Below, one piece after another: positions 52,105 to 64,000 of a stretch of DNA of 64,000 nt. This stretch comes from Meghimatium bilineatum (Eukaryota > Mollusca > Gastropoda > Stylommatophora > Philomycidae). Both the position numbers and the translations under genes were made by a program. The notes beneath the pieces are model-generated. The model did no database searches. It was not told the DNA's origin and was given only the letters and a program-made list of their open reading frames with translations. The stretch spans positions 66,286,853 through 66,350,852 of the forward strand of contig CM067316.1 of assembly GCA_034231615.1 (NCBI GenBank), in the 5' to 3' direction. The number at the start of each line of letters is the position of its first letter. Position 1 is the first letter of the stretch.

Positions 52105-52790
52105 ACAATCTGTGTCTCACTTATCTCTCTTTGTCCTGTCAAGTTTACTCTGTCTCACTTATCTCTCTTTGTCCTGTCAAGTTTACTCTGTGTCTCACTT
52201 ATCTCTCTTTGTCCTGTCAAGTTTACTCTGTGTCTCACTTATCTCTCTTTGTCCTGTCAAGTTTACTCTGTCTCACTTATCTCTCTTTGTCCTGTCAAGT
52301 TTACTCTGTGTCTCACTTATCTCTCTTTGTCCTGTCAAGTTTACTCTGTCTCACTTATCTCTCTTTGTCCTGTCAAGTTTACTCTGTCTCACTTATCTCT
52401 CTTTGTCCTGTCAAGTTTACTCTGTCTCACTTATCTCTCTTTGTCCTGTCAAGTTTACTCTGTGTCTCACTTATCTCTCTTTGTCCTGTCAAGTTTACTC
52501 TGTCTCACTTATCTCTCTTTGTCCTGTCAAGTTTACTCTGTCTCACTTATCTCTCTTTGTCCTGTCAAGTTTACTCTGTGTCTCACTTATCTCTCTTTGT
52601 CCTGTCAAGTTTACTCTGTGTGTCACTTATCTCTCTTTGTCCTGTCAAGTTTACTCTGTCTCACTTATCTCTCTTTGTCCTGTCAAGTTTACTCTGTGTC
52701 TCACTTATCTCTTTGTCCTGTCAAGTTTACTCTGTGTGTCACTTATCTCTGTCCTGTCAAGTTTACTCTGTGTCAGTCAACCACAATCTG
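52105..52790. repeat. 38/40-base minisatellite, about 18 copies, beyond the gene's 3' end
   Basis: Unit TCTCACTTATCTCTCTTTGT, CCTGTCAAGTTTACTCTG, with or without an extra TG. Contains no stop in any forward frame, giving false frames of 237-316 codons. Confidence 0.96.
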
Positions 52791-52984
52791 TGTGTCACTT
52801 ATCATTTTGCCCTGTTCAAGTTTAGTCTTTCACAGATTTGTCTGTATGTGACTTATCTCTTTGTCCTTGATAAGACAAATATCATAGTTAAAAATGATAT
52901 GACAAACTTGATTGTTTTATCTTTGTCACTTATCTGCTTGTTATATCAAGTTGTTTTGTATTTGTGTGACCTATCTGTTCTGTC

Positions 52985-53125
52985 ACGCATGTGGTTGTGT
53001 CTGTGGGTCTCACCAATGGCCCACTAGACATACCACCCATGCAACAGAAAACCTTAGTGGATGACATGCCGTTATAGAGGTTATATTCTTAGAGAAACTT
53101 CATGGCATGTCATCTATACAATTAT
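52985..53125 (+). repeat. About 140-base interspersed repeat, copy 2
   Basis: Second copy of 44388-44527, from GCATGTGGTTGTGTCTGTGG to CATCTATACAAT. Confidence 0.7.
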
Positions 53126-54075
53126 GCTTTTATTTTGTTGTTGAAATGTGTTTCATGTTTACCTGAATATATATGTATGCACCCTCTGTGGTTGGCAGGG
53201 AGCCAGAGATGTACTGTGCAGCACTGGGGAGGAGGAAATTGACAGCACTGTTTTTTGCCTATGGCTGAAACCCATCTAGAGGCACAGTGGCTCAGGACGT
53301 GACAATCCTTTTGACTTGAACATTTGGTTGCATGCCTGGAGCAGTAGAGAAGTTCAGCATAACCAGTAGTCAATTGGTGGATGAGCACAGTGAACCCCAT
53401 CTTGGCTACAGTGGCTAGGAGCAGTGCATAGGTTGAAACCTACCTTCCTGGAGGTGTGATAGTTATCTGGCTGTCTCGGGATGGGCTGAAAATCCACAGA
53501 CTTCCCAGCAATATAATGCCATCTAATGGCATTAGGTCAAAGGGCATGAGCCCATGGACAGCTGGATCACCAACCAACCATCTGTTCTGTCAACTTTAGC
53601 CCGTTGTGTGAATTATCTGTCCTGTTGAGCTTAACCTGTGTATCATATGTTTGTTATGTCAAGTTTCATTCTGTCACTGATACATCATCAGATAATACAT
53701 GATAAAATAAAGAAATGACATCCTGTGAATATCAGATAGTTTTAATATCAGAGTACAAAGCTGATCAAGGTCTGCACACATTTCTCAACAAATTATTTGT
53801 ACAAACTCTCACCCATACATTCATTCATATGATATTTCTCTCTCTCTTCTCACTAAATATAACTATATCACCCAACATTGTCTCATTACAATGAGAATAA
53901 GTTGCCATGCAGACTACATGCACGACAAGTTACAGAGCAGACTTTACCAGTGCACATTACCGAGACGACACAAATACCAGTACAGTTACAGAGCACAAAT
54001 AATGACTAGTACAGTTACAAATAGCAGACACGTTACAGAACAGAATATGTAAACAAGTTTGTCCTGGTGATTTAA
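53126..54075. other. No gene seen
   Basis: Unassigned intergenic sequence; the stretch at 53140-53580 looks like an old repeat but I recognise no family. Confidence 0.4.
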
Positions 54076-55158
54076 CCTTTAGCAAGCTGCGTTTACAAAT
54101 AAAAAAACTTCCCCCTGCCACTGAATTATTTTTTGAGAATTTGTGTTATTGATTGTGCCGTTTTAAAAAAATTCAATAACTTTTTTGTTGTTAGCGAGAA
54201 TTAATTAATATTTGTACATATAAAGAATTGAATACTGCATATATTGGTGTAAATTTTTTACGTGTGTGTGTGTGATACCAGACATATTAGAAAGTAGTAA
54301 AGATGATTTTTCACCAAAAAATAAAGAAATTATAACAGACAAAAGGAAAAAAAATTATGAAAAAATTACTTATCTATGGTTTTTATATTTTCTCAAGTGG
54401 GAACCCTGTAAAATAAACCTAATTCAAATAGTATTTATGTGGTTTCATTGTCAAATCATTATAATGTCACTGGTAAGAATGAATGAACCTCATAGATTTG
54501 CCATAAATCGTTATCTGAAAGATAGACCTAGTCATTTTTAATCGCTCCAACACAGTCGATATTCACCGGCATCTAAATTATGAAAGCAGAGTGATCAATA
54601 CTATATTCTATTCTAAAAGTCACAATTTACCTCTCAAAACATGTCTAACACACTAACGTTATCAGCTAGACCTATATGTCCATCAACTTCATCGAAGTTG
54701 CTACGCCAATCATGGCTATATGCCGAAGGGACATGCAAATTTTCAACTTTTCCATCTTTCAAAATGTCCATATCCATGCTTTCGAAAGACTCAATGTCAC
54801 TAAAATTACCTCTATCTAAAGTGAAAATGAATAGGCTTAATCTGCGCATCCCGCCGAAGACGGATGTGTCGGGCCATTGGCGCAAATAAAACGGCGACAC
54901 AACGCATTTCCATTTTCTGGACTACATCCGGCTGGAAATCTAGCAGGACCATGATCCAGCTAGATCCAGTTGGAGTTTGAGAATGAACGCAGAAGAAGAA
55001 GAAGATCTGCGCATGTCCCAGTTTATCTGCATTACCAAATAAGGCTGTGCTACGTCATATAAACACGCCACGCCTTGTTTATAGGTGGCCACAGACACCT
55101 TTCGTCAAAACTAAGCTAGTACTGGAGGGGATCCGTACCACCCGTAGCTTGCTAAAGG
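54076..55158. mobile_element. TTAA-flanked MITE, copy B, carrying a SINE
   Basis: TTAA at 54072-54075 and 55159-55162. Ends CCTTTAGCAAGCTGCGTTTA and ACCCGTAGCTTGCTAAAGG are inverted. 1083 bases including the 155-base SINE and its 10-base duplication. The left half aligns with copy C. Confidence 0.86.
54850..55004 (+). mobile_element. 155-base SINE-like retroposon, reference copy
   Basis: Perfect 10-base direct repeats ATCTGCGCAT at 54840-54849 and 55005-55014 set the borders. Starts CCCGCCGAAGACGGATGTGT, contains GCGACACAACGCATTTCC, ends GAACGCAGAAGAAGAAGAAG. TGGCGCAAATAA is a possible A box, but no good B box is seen, so a tRNA origin is not shown. Same length as the copy at 13465-13619. 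Confidence 0.9.
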
Positions 55159-55381
55159 TTAAACTGTGTACCTGAAAGACCATCCACATGATTTTGTCAT
55201 GAAAGATGAAATGTTTCAAAAGTGTCATGTCAAACAAGATGATTTGATGAGCAAAGACTAAAATGATTGCAGGAAAAATTGAAAAAATCTGTGAAAAGAT
55301 GACATTATGTTTGATCAAGTTCTAGGCAAAACTTGCAAGTAATTGCTCAACTTGGTAACAATGATTTGTGCATGATATAGG

Positions 55382-55515
55382 CCTTCACCAATAAGTCTTG
55401 TCCAGATTGTTGCTATGTCTCACCAAGGAGACAGGATACATGTGGTTTACTAAGTGATTGTCCAGATTGTTGCTATGTCTCACCAAGGAGACAGGATACA
55501 TGTGGTTTACTGGGT
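55382..55515. repeat. 60-base tandem duplication
   Basis: Two almost identical copies around TTGTCCAGATTGTTGCTATG and ACAGGATACATGTGG. Confidence 0.9.
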
Positions 55516-55611
55516 GATTCATACATGTGACATAACATAAACCAAAGTGAACTAGTTACAAGGCACTCTCTCTACATTTTCATAAAGTCCTGTACAACTG
55601 GGGTTTTTTTT

Positions 55612-55715
55612 TGCATCCATTTTCAAACTCCTGTCAGCAGGATCTAGTTCAGTGGATAGATCCTAGAATAGAATGCACTGTGTCATGGTTTATAGCTTGG
55701 CTAAGATATCTGCAC
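55612..55715 (-). mobile_element. SINE-like element, diverged reverse copy
   Basis: Reverse reading shows TAAACCATGACACAGTGCAT, GATCCTGCTGACAGGAGTTT and GAAAATGGATGCAAAA, like the type 2 SINE 3' half. Confidence 0.55.
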
Positions 55716-57270
55716 TTTTCAGGCAGACATGTCTGACTTTTGTATGATAAGAATGACATTTGTTCACTTTCATTTGGACTTACTTCATTACTCCCTCCCC
55801 CCAAACTTTTGTCACCTCTCATGACATACACATGCCTGCCGGCAATGTCAACATGAATCCAGAAAGATTGTTTCAATCAAGGATAGCTAGCAGAATACAG
55901 CCAGCATATAGGCACCATGTGTGTGTGTGTAGATATATGTGGCCCCACTGACATAATTTTATGTGTATGTGTAGATATGGTGAATGTGGCCTCGCTGACA
56001 TCAATTTCATGTGTTTGAAGTTCTTGTGGCTGATCACTTAACTGTGGTTTGATATCAATTAATGACATTTGATAGTACCTGTAGTTGACCTGGTCTGTAT
56101 AATCAAACATTAGTCCACTCAAGGACAAGCTGGTACAAGAAATCACCAAGAACATGAGTTCTGATATATGGGAAATTTTCTGCTAGACTTGTCACAGGCT
56201 GTGCTTGTCACAGGCTGTGCCTTATTTTTCTCTCTCTCTCTCTGTGTGTATAGAAATAAGTATGTAGTTGTGTCTTGTCTTTGCCCTATAAAATTTGAAC
56301 AAGCAATCGGTGTCAACACATTTGTCATACAACCACACTCCAGTTCACCCCAATACTCTGGTTGATACCAAGACTCAATTCGCCCCAATACTTCAGTATG
56401 CACCAATACTTCGGTTGACACTATGACTCTAGTTTGTAGTACCCATTGAAACTCCCTCCAATTGACACTAAGGATTCCAGTTGACCGACAGAACACAGAC
56501 ATCCAGACATCTCATCCAGATTGTTCTAAGACTGACTACACATATAACATGCACAATTTGTGAACAAATAATTGAGTGGATACAATTTGATCAAAATTCT
56601 GACTTCATTGTTTTCTGTTGATATACAAGATCATAAGTGATTGTGTCAGCTGCTGGGCAACTGTCCATGATGTCTATGAGATATTTGAGCTGGTAAAATA
56701 TGTGATCTAGGACAGTTGTGCGTTAGCTGTCAGCTGCAATGGCATGTTGACTAGCTGTATCCTGTACATGGCTGGCATGCTTCATCTGAGGACAAGAGGT
56801 ACACATACTATTTTAGAAACTGCTTGTTACAGAATGAAATATCAAGTCAAAACATCAAGTTATGTGTCTGCAAGCTCTTTCTCTCGGCTTCTCACAAAAT
56901 AAAAGATGTGTTAATATTTTTAACCATACTTTTGCATGAACAGTCTAGACAGTACATGTACCCAGTATTTGTCAAAGGTTATGGTTTGAAACCACACTAA
57001 TATTCGCATGCATGGTGACAAGGGGAAGGGGGGGGGGAAATGGTGGCAAAGAGAGAGAGAGCTGGGAATATTTTGTCACCTAGTTTTTACTGTAGTCTGT
57101 ATGCAATATATGCCTGCCTGCCAACTAGTACAGATTATATTTTGTGCATCACCAAGAGGCATCCAATCTCAGAGACAGAGAAAATGTGTACTGCTTGAAA
57201 AGATAGAACATACACACAGATTCCAATTCTGATCATACCTGTCCCTAATGTGGCAGGGGATTCTATGCCA
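55716..57270. other. No gene seen
   Basis: Low-complexity patches (TG, CT, a G run near 57028) and loose repeats around CCAATACTTC at 56345-56420. No coding domain recognised on either strand. Confidence 0.45.
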
Positions 57271-57284
57271 GGATTGGACTTTTC

Positions 57285-60200
57285 AGTGATCCCACACACA
57301 AGAGAGAGATGCAACACCACAAGTCTGATACTGTTATCATCTCCACACACACACACACACACCAGAGACATGCAACAACACAAGTCTGATACTGTTATCA
57401 TCACACACACCAGAGACATGCAACAACACAAGTCTGATACTGTTATCATCTCCACACACACACACACACCAGAGACATGCAACAACACAAGTCTGATACT
57501 GTTATCATCTCCACACACACACCAGAGACATGCAACAACACAAGTCTGATACTGTTATCATCTCCACACACACACACACACCAGAGACATGCAACAACAC
57601 AAGTCTGATACTGTTATCATCTCCACACACACACCAGAGACATGCAACAACACAAGTCTGATACTGTTATCATCTCCACACACACACACAAGAGAGAGAT
57701 GCAACAACACAAGTCTGATACTGTTATCATCATCTCCACACACACACCAGAGACATGCAACAACACAAGTCTGATACTGTTATCATCTCCACACACACAC
57801 ACACAAGAGAGAGATGCAACAACACAAGTCTGATACTGTTATCATCACACACACCAGAGACATGCAACAACACAAGTCTGATACTGTTATCATCTCCACA
57901 CACACACACACACACCAGAGACATGCAACAACACAAGTCTGATACTGTTATCATCTCCACACACACACCAGAGACATGCAACAACACAAGTCTGATACTG
58001 TTATCATCTCCACACACACACCAGAGACATGCAACAACACAAGTCTGATACTGTTATCATCTCCACACACACCAGAGACATGCAACAACACAAGTTTGAT
58101 ACTATTATAATCTCCACACACACCAGAGACATGCAACAACACAAGTTTGATACTATTATCATCTCCACACACACACACAAGAGAGAGATGCAACAACACA
58201 AGTCTGATACTGTTATCATCTCCACACACACACACACCAGAGACATGCAACAACACAAGTCTGATACTGTTATCATCTCCACACACACCAGAGACATGCA
58301 ACAACACAAGTTTGATACTATTATCATCGCCACACACACACACAAGAGAGAGATGCAACAACACAAGTCTGATACTGTTATCATCTCCACACACACACCA
58401 GAGACATGCAACAACACAAGTTTGATACTATTATCATCTCCACACACACACACAAGAGAGAGATGCAACAACACAAGTCTGATACTGTTATCATCTCCAC
58501 ACACACACACACCAGAGATATGCAACAACACAAGTCTGATACTGTTATCATCTCCACACACACACACAAGAGAGAGATGCAACAACACAAGTCTGATACT
58601 GTTATCATCTCCACACACACACACACCAGAGACATGCAACAACACAAGTCTGATACTGTTATCATCTCCACACACACACACACACACCAGAGACATGCAA
58701 CAACACAAGTCTGATACTGTTATCATCTCCACACACACACCAGAGACATGCAACAACACAAGTCTGATACTGTTATCATCTCCACACACACACACAAGAG
58801 AGAGATGCAACAACACAAGTCTGATACTGTTATCATCATCTCCACACACACACCAGAGACATGCAACAACACAAGTCTGATACTGTTATCATCTCCACAC
58901 ACACACACACAAGAGAGAGATGCAACAACACAAGTCTGATACTGTTATCATCACACACACCAGAGACATGCAACAACACAAGTCTGATACTGTTATCATC
59001 TCCACACACACACACACACACCAGAGACATGCAACAACACAAGTCTGATACTGTTATCATCTCCACACACACACCAGAGACATGCAACAACACAAGTCTG
59101 ATACTGTTATCATCTCCACACACACACCAGAGACATGCAACAACACAAGTCTGATACTGTTATCATCTCCACACACACACCAGAGACATGCAACAACACA
59201 AGTCTGATACTGTTATCATCTCCACACACACACACAAGAGAGAGATGCAACAACACAAGTCTGATACTGTTATCATCTCCACACACACACACACCAGAGA
59301 CATGCAACAACACAAGTCTGATACTGTTATCATCTCCACACACACCAGAGACATGCAACAACACAAGTTTGATACTATTATCATCTCCACACACACACAC
59401 AAGAGAGAGATGCAACAACACAAGTCTGATACTGTTATCATCTCCACACACACACACACCAGAGACATGCAACAACACAAGTCTGATACTGTTATCATCT
59501 CCACACACACACACAAGAGAGAGATGCAACAACACAAGTCTGATACTGTTATCATCTCCACACACACACACACCAGAGACATGCAACAACACAAGTCTGA
59601 TACTGTTATCATCTCCACACACACACACACACCAGAGACATGCAACAACACAAGTCTGATACTGTTATCATCTCCACACACACACCAGAGACATGCAACA
59701 ACACAAGTCTGATACTGTTATCATCTCCACACACACACACACACACCAGAGACATGCAACAACACAAGTCTGATACTGTTATCATCTCCACACACACACA
59801 CAAGAGAGAGATGCAACAACACAAGTCTGATACTGTTATCATCTCCACACACACACACACACCAGAGACATGCAACAACACAAGTCTGATACTGTTATCA
59901 TCTCCACACACACACACAAGAGAGAGATGCAACAACACAAGTCTGATACTGTTATCATCTCCACACACACACACCAGAGACATGCAACAACACAAGTCTG
60001 ATACTGTTATCATCTCCACACACACCAGAGACATGCAACAACACAAGTCTGATACTGTTATCATCTCCACACACACCAGAGACATGCAACAACACAAGTC
60101 TGATACTGTTATCATCACACACACACCAGAGACATGCAACAACACAAGTCTGATACTATTATCATCTCCACACACACACACAAGAGAGAGATGCAACAAC

Positions 60201-63200
60201 ACAAGTCTGATACTGTTATCATCACACACACACACACACCAGAGACATGCAACAACACAAGTCTGATACTGTTATCATCTCCACACACACACACAAGAGA
60301 GAGATGCAACAACACAAGTCTGATACTGTTATCATCTCCACACACACACACAAGAGAGAGATGCAACAACACAAGTCTGATACTGTTATCATCTCCACAC
60401 ACACACACACACACCAGAGACATGCAACAACACAAGTCTGATACTGTTATCATCTCCACACACACACCAGAGACATGCAACAACACAAGTCTGATACTGT
60501 TATCATCTCCACACACACACACACACCAGAGACATGCAACAACACAAGTCTGATACTGTTATCATCTCTCCACACACACACAAGAGAGAGATGCAACAAC
60601 ACAAGTCTGATACTGTTATCATCTCCACACACACACACACACCAGAGACATGCAACAACACAAGTCTGATACTGTTATCATCTCCACACACACACACACC
60701 AGAGACATGCAACAACACAAGTCTGATACTGTTATCATCTCCACACACACACCAGAGACATGCAACAACACAAGTCTGATACTGTTATCATCTCCACACA
60801 CACACACAAGAGAGAGATGCAACAACACAAGTCTGATACTGTTATCATCTCCACACACACACACACCAGAGACATGCAACAACACAAGTCTGATACTGTT
60901 ATCATCTCCACACACACCAGAGACATGCAACAACACAAGTTTGATACTATTATCATCTCCACACACACACACAAGAGAGAGATGCAACAACACAAGTCTG
61001 ATACTGTTATCATCTCCACACACACACACACCAGAGACATGCAACAACACAAGTCTGATACTGTTATCATCTCCACACACACACACAAGAGAGAGATGCA
61101 ACAACACAAGTCTGATACTGTTATCATCTCCACACACACACACACACCAGAGACATGCAACAACACAAGTCTGATACTGTTATCATCTCCACACACACAC
61201 ACACACCAGAGACATGCAACAACACAAGTCTGATACTGTTATCATCTCCACACACACACCAGAGACATGCAACAACACAAGTCTGATACTGTTATCATCT
61301 CCACACACACACACACACACCAGAGACATGCAACAACACAAGTCTGATACTGTTATCATCTCCACACACACACACAAGAGAGAGATGCAACAACACAAGT
61401 CTGATACTGTTATCATCTCCACACACACACACACACCAGAGACATGCAACAACACAAGTCTGATACTGTTATCATCTCCACACACACACACAAGAGAGAG
61501 ATGCAACAACACAAGTCTGATACTGTTATTATCTCCACACACACACACCAGAGACATGCAACAACACAAGTCTGATACTGTTATCATCTCCACACACACC
61601 AGAGACATGCAACAACACAAGTCTGATACTGTTATCATCTCCACACACACCAGAGACATGCAACAACACAAGTCTGATACTGTTATCATCACACACACAC
61701 CAGAGACATGCAACAACACAAGTCTGATACTATTATCATCTCCACACACACACACAAGAGAGAGATGCAACAACACAAGTCTGATACTGTTATCATCACA
61801 CACACACACACACCAGAGACATGCAACAACACAAGTCTGATACTGTTATCATCTCCACACACACACACAAGAGAGAGATGCAACAACACAAGTCTGATAC
61901 TGTTATCATCTCCACACACACACACAAGAGAGAGATGCAACAACACAAGTCTGATACTGTTATCATCTCCACACACACACACCAGAGACATGCAACAACA
62001 CAAGTCTGATACTGTTATCATCTCCACACACACACCAGAGACATGCAACAACACAAGTCTGATACTGTTATCATCACACACACACACACACCAGAGACAT
62101 GCAACAACACAAGTCTGATACTGTTATCATCTCTCCACACACACACAAGAGAGAGATGCAACAACACAAGTCTGATACTGTTATCATCTCCACACACACA
62201 CACACACCAGAGACATGCAACAACACAAGTCTGATACTGTTATCATCTCCACACACACACACACCAGAGACATGCAACAACACAAGTCTGATACTGTTAT
62301 CATCTCCACACACACACACAAGAGAGAGATGCAACAACACAAGTCTGATACTGTTATCATCTCCACACACACACACACACACACCAGAGACATGCAACAA
62401 CACAAGTGTGATACTGTTATCATCTCCACACACACAAGAGAGAGATGCAACAACACAAGTCTGATACTGTTATCATCTCCACACACACCAGAGACATGCA
62501 ACAACACAAGTCTGATACTGTTATCATCTCCACACACACACACAAGAGAGAGATGCAACAACACAAGTCTGATACTGTTATCATCTCCACACACACACAC
62601 ACACCAGAGACATGCAACAACACAAGTCTGATACTGTTATCATCTCCACACACACACACAAGAGAGAGATGCAACAACACAAGTCTGATACTGTTATCAT
62701 CTCCACACACACCAGAGACATGCAACAACACAAGTCTGATACTGTTATCATCTCCACACACACACACACACACCAGAGACATGCAACAACACAAGTCTGA
62801 TACTGTTATCATCTCCACACACACACACACCAGAGACATGCAACAACACAAGTCTGATACTGTTATCATCTCCACACACACACACAAGAGAGAGATGCAA
62901 CAACACAAGTCTGATACTGTTATCATCTCCACACACACACACACCAGAGACATGCAACAACACAAGTCTGATACTGTTATCATCTCCACACACACACACA
63001 AGAGAGAGATGCAACAACACAAGTCTGATACTGTTATCATCTCCACACACACCAGAGACATGCAACAACACAAGTCTGATACTGTTATCATCTCCACACA
63101 CACCAGAGACATGCAACAACACAAGTCTGATACTGTTATCATCACACACACACCAGAGACATGCAACAACACAAGTCTGATACTGTTATCATCTCCACAC

Positions 63201-63290
63201 ACACACACACACCAGAGACATGCAACAACACAAGTCTGATACTGTTATCATCACACACACCAGAGACATGCAACAACACAAGTTCATCGC
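57285..63290. repeat. 6-kb CA-rich satellite, about 53-base units, roughly 110 copies, with higher-order duplications
   Basis: Unit CATGCAACAACACAAGTCTG, ATACTGTTATCATCTCC, then (CA)n of variable length. Two linkers alternate: ACCAGAGACATG and AAGAGAGAGATG. Rare variants (TTTGATACTATTATC; missing CTCC; doubled ATC) serve as markers: 57642-58048 recurs at 58748-59154 (shift 1106) and 59640-60266 recurs at 61214-61840 (shift 1574). No stop in most frames, hence long false frames on both strands. Confidence 0.97.
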
Positions 63291-64000
63291 CTGCTATGAA
63301 TGGCTATTATATTTTGCACCGACAATACTTTGGTTTCAGTATGCTCATATTAGTTGTGCGGAGTACTGTGCTATTTACTATTAGTAATGCATTCTCAGTA
63401 CAGAACTTTGTGTGGAAATACAAAACTGTTAGGATATTTTAACTGAGTTTAGATTATTTGAACTGATAGCTGTACACTCTAGGCATTCGCACAGAAGTTC
63501 CATCTCTTTCAGCAGATGGTGAATGTATGTATGCTGATGGTTTCCGTGGCACACTGAATGTATATTTTCCTGCCCTCCTATCTCCTCGAGCACTTCCAAA
63601 CTTCTTTTAACTAAAATACAAAATGATCCTTCTGGAATGATGGTGTCAACTTAAACAAAAAATATAAGTCTTACACTTACAGTTAACCTCTAAACCTGTT
63701 GGAAAACAAATTAAATTTGGCTTGTTATCATGATGTTATGGCTGGTTTTTTTCCTGTATTGCACAAGCCCTCAAATCTTTAGTGTGTTGGGTTGTTGTGA
63801 AGATTTATCCCTTTATCATTATCGTGTTGGCTTCTGCTACTGGCAAGTGTTTTATCTCAAATTCTCACAGTGCCTTAATGTTAATGGAGAACTTGTACAT
63901 CTTTGTAATGCAACAGGCAGGCAGCAGCACTGCTGAACTCAACTCTCAGACAGGCAGGCAGCAACACTGACTGAACTCAACTCTCAGACAGGCAGCAGCA
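63291..64000. other. No gene seen; short repeat at right edge
   Basis: 63912-64000 holds about two copies of a 45-base unit with AACTCAACTCTCAGACAGGC and AGGCAGCA. The rest is unassigned. Confidence 0.5.

Noticed and set aside
57285-63290. Long open frames (up to about 280 codons) on both strands
   Set aside because: They follow from a stop-poor 53-base repeat and exist in several frames and on both strands; no domain or splice context.
1-64000. tRNA, rRNA or other classical RNA genes
   Set aside because: Only isolated B-box-like motifs were seen; no complete cloverleaf or rRNA block was recognised by eye.

Overview
The window is animal nuclear DNA: split genes with GT-AG introns, no operons, and dense interspersed and tandem repeats. 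The mix of RNase H-bearing I-group LINEs, RTE-like LINEs, Tc1-like and TTAA-type DNA elements, and very many intronic minisatellites suggests a lophotrochozoan, perhaps a gastropod mollusc. That placement is inference only.

One protein-coding gene is supported. It runs on the + strand from 12300 to 50928 as 13 coding exons that join in one frame to a predicted 790-residue protein. It is a TMEM8A/PGAP6-type membrane protein: signal peptide, long N-glycosylated extracellular part, EGF-like module, then a seven-helix CREST-type hydrolase domain with the expected Ser, His, Asp and HxxxH residues. The start is fixed by an in-frame stop 39 bases upstream. A plausible poly(A) signal lies at 52070.

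Region by region. 1-2143 is a decayed I-group LINE on the - strand, running off the left edge. 2144-12299 holds LINE scraps, a hAT MITE (8539-8696), SINE pieces and a TTAA-flanked MITE (10352-11072). 12300-50928 is the gene. Eleven of its twelve introns carry minisatellites or microsatellites, many starting within 100 bases of a 5' splice site. Introns 1, 5 and 10 also hold large mobile elements: a nested RTE-like LINE at about 13300-16765, a dead Tc1-like element at 25183-26575, an RTE-like LINE at 37753-39433 and an I-group LINE at 39862-43327. 50929-52095 is the likely 3' UTR. 52105-52790 is a minisatellite. 54076-55158 is a second TTAA MITE with a SINE inside it. 57285-63290 is a 6-kb CA-rich satellite with internal higher-order duplications.

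The most distinctive features are tandem repeats placed at, and sometimes including, splice donors; a 155-base SINE-like retroposon with clean target-site duplications whose 3' tail matches LINE 3' ends in the same window; and a minisatellite built from the catalytic motif of a reverse transcriptase. Exon boundaries and repeat borders were read by eye; no alignment or database search was run.
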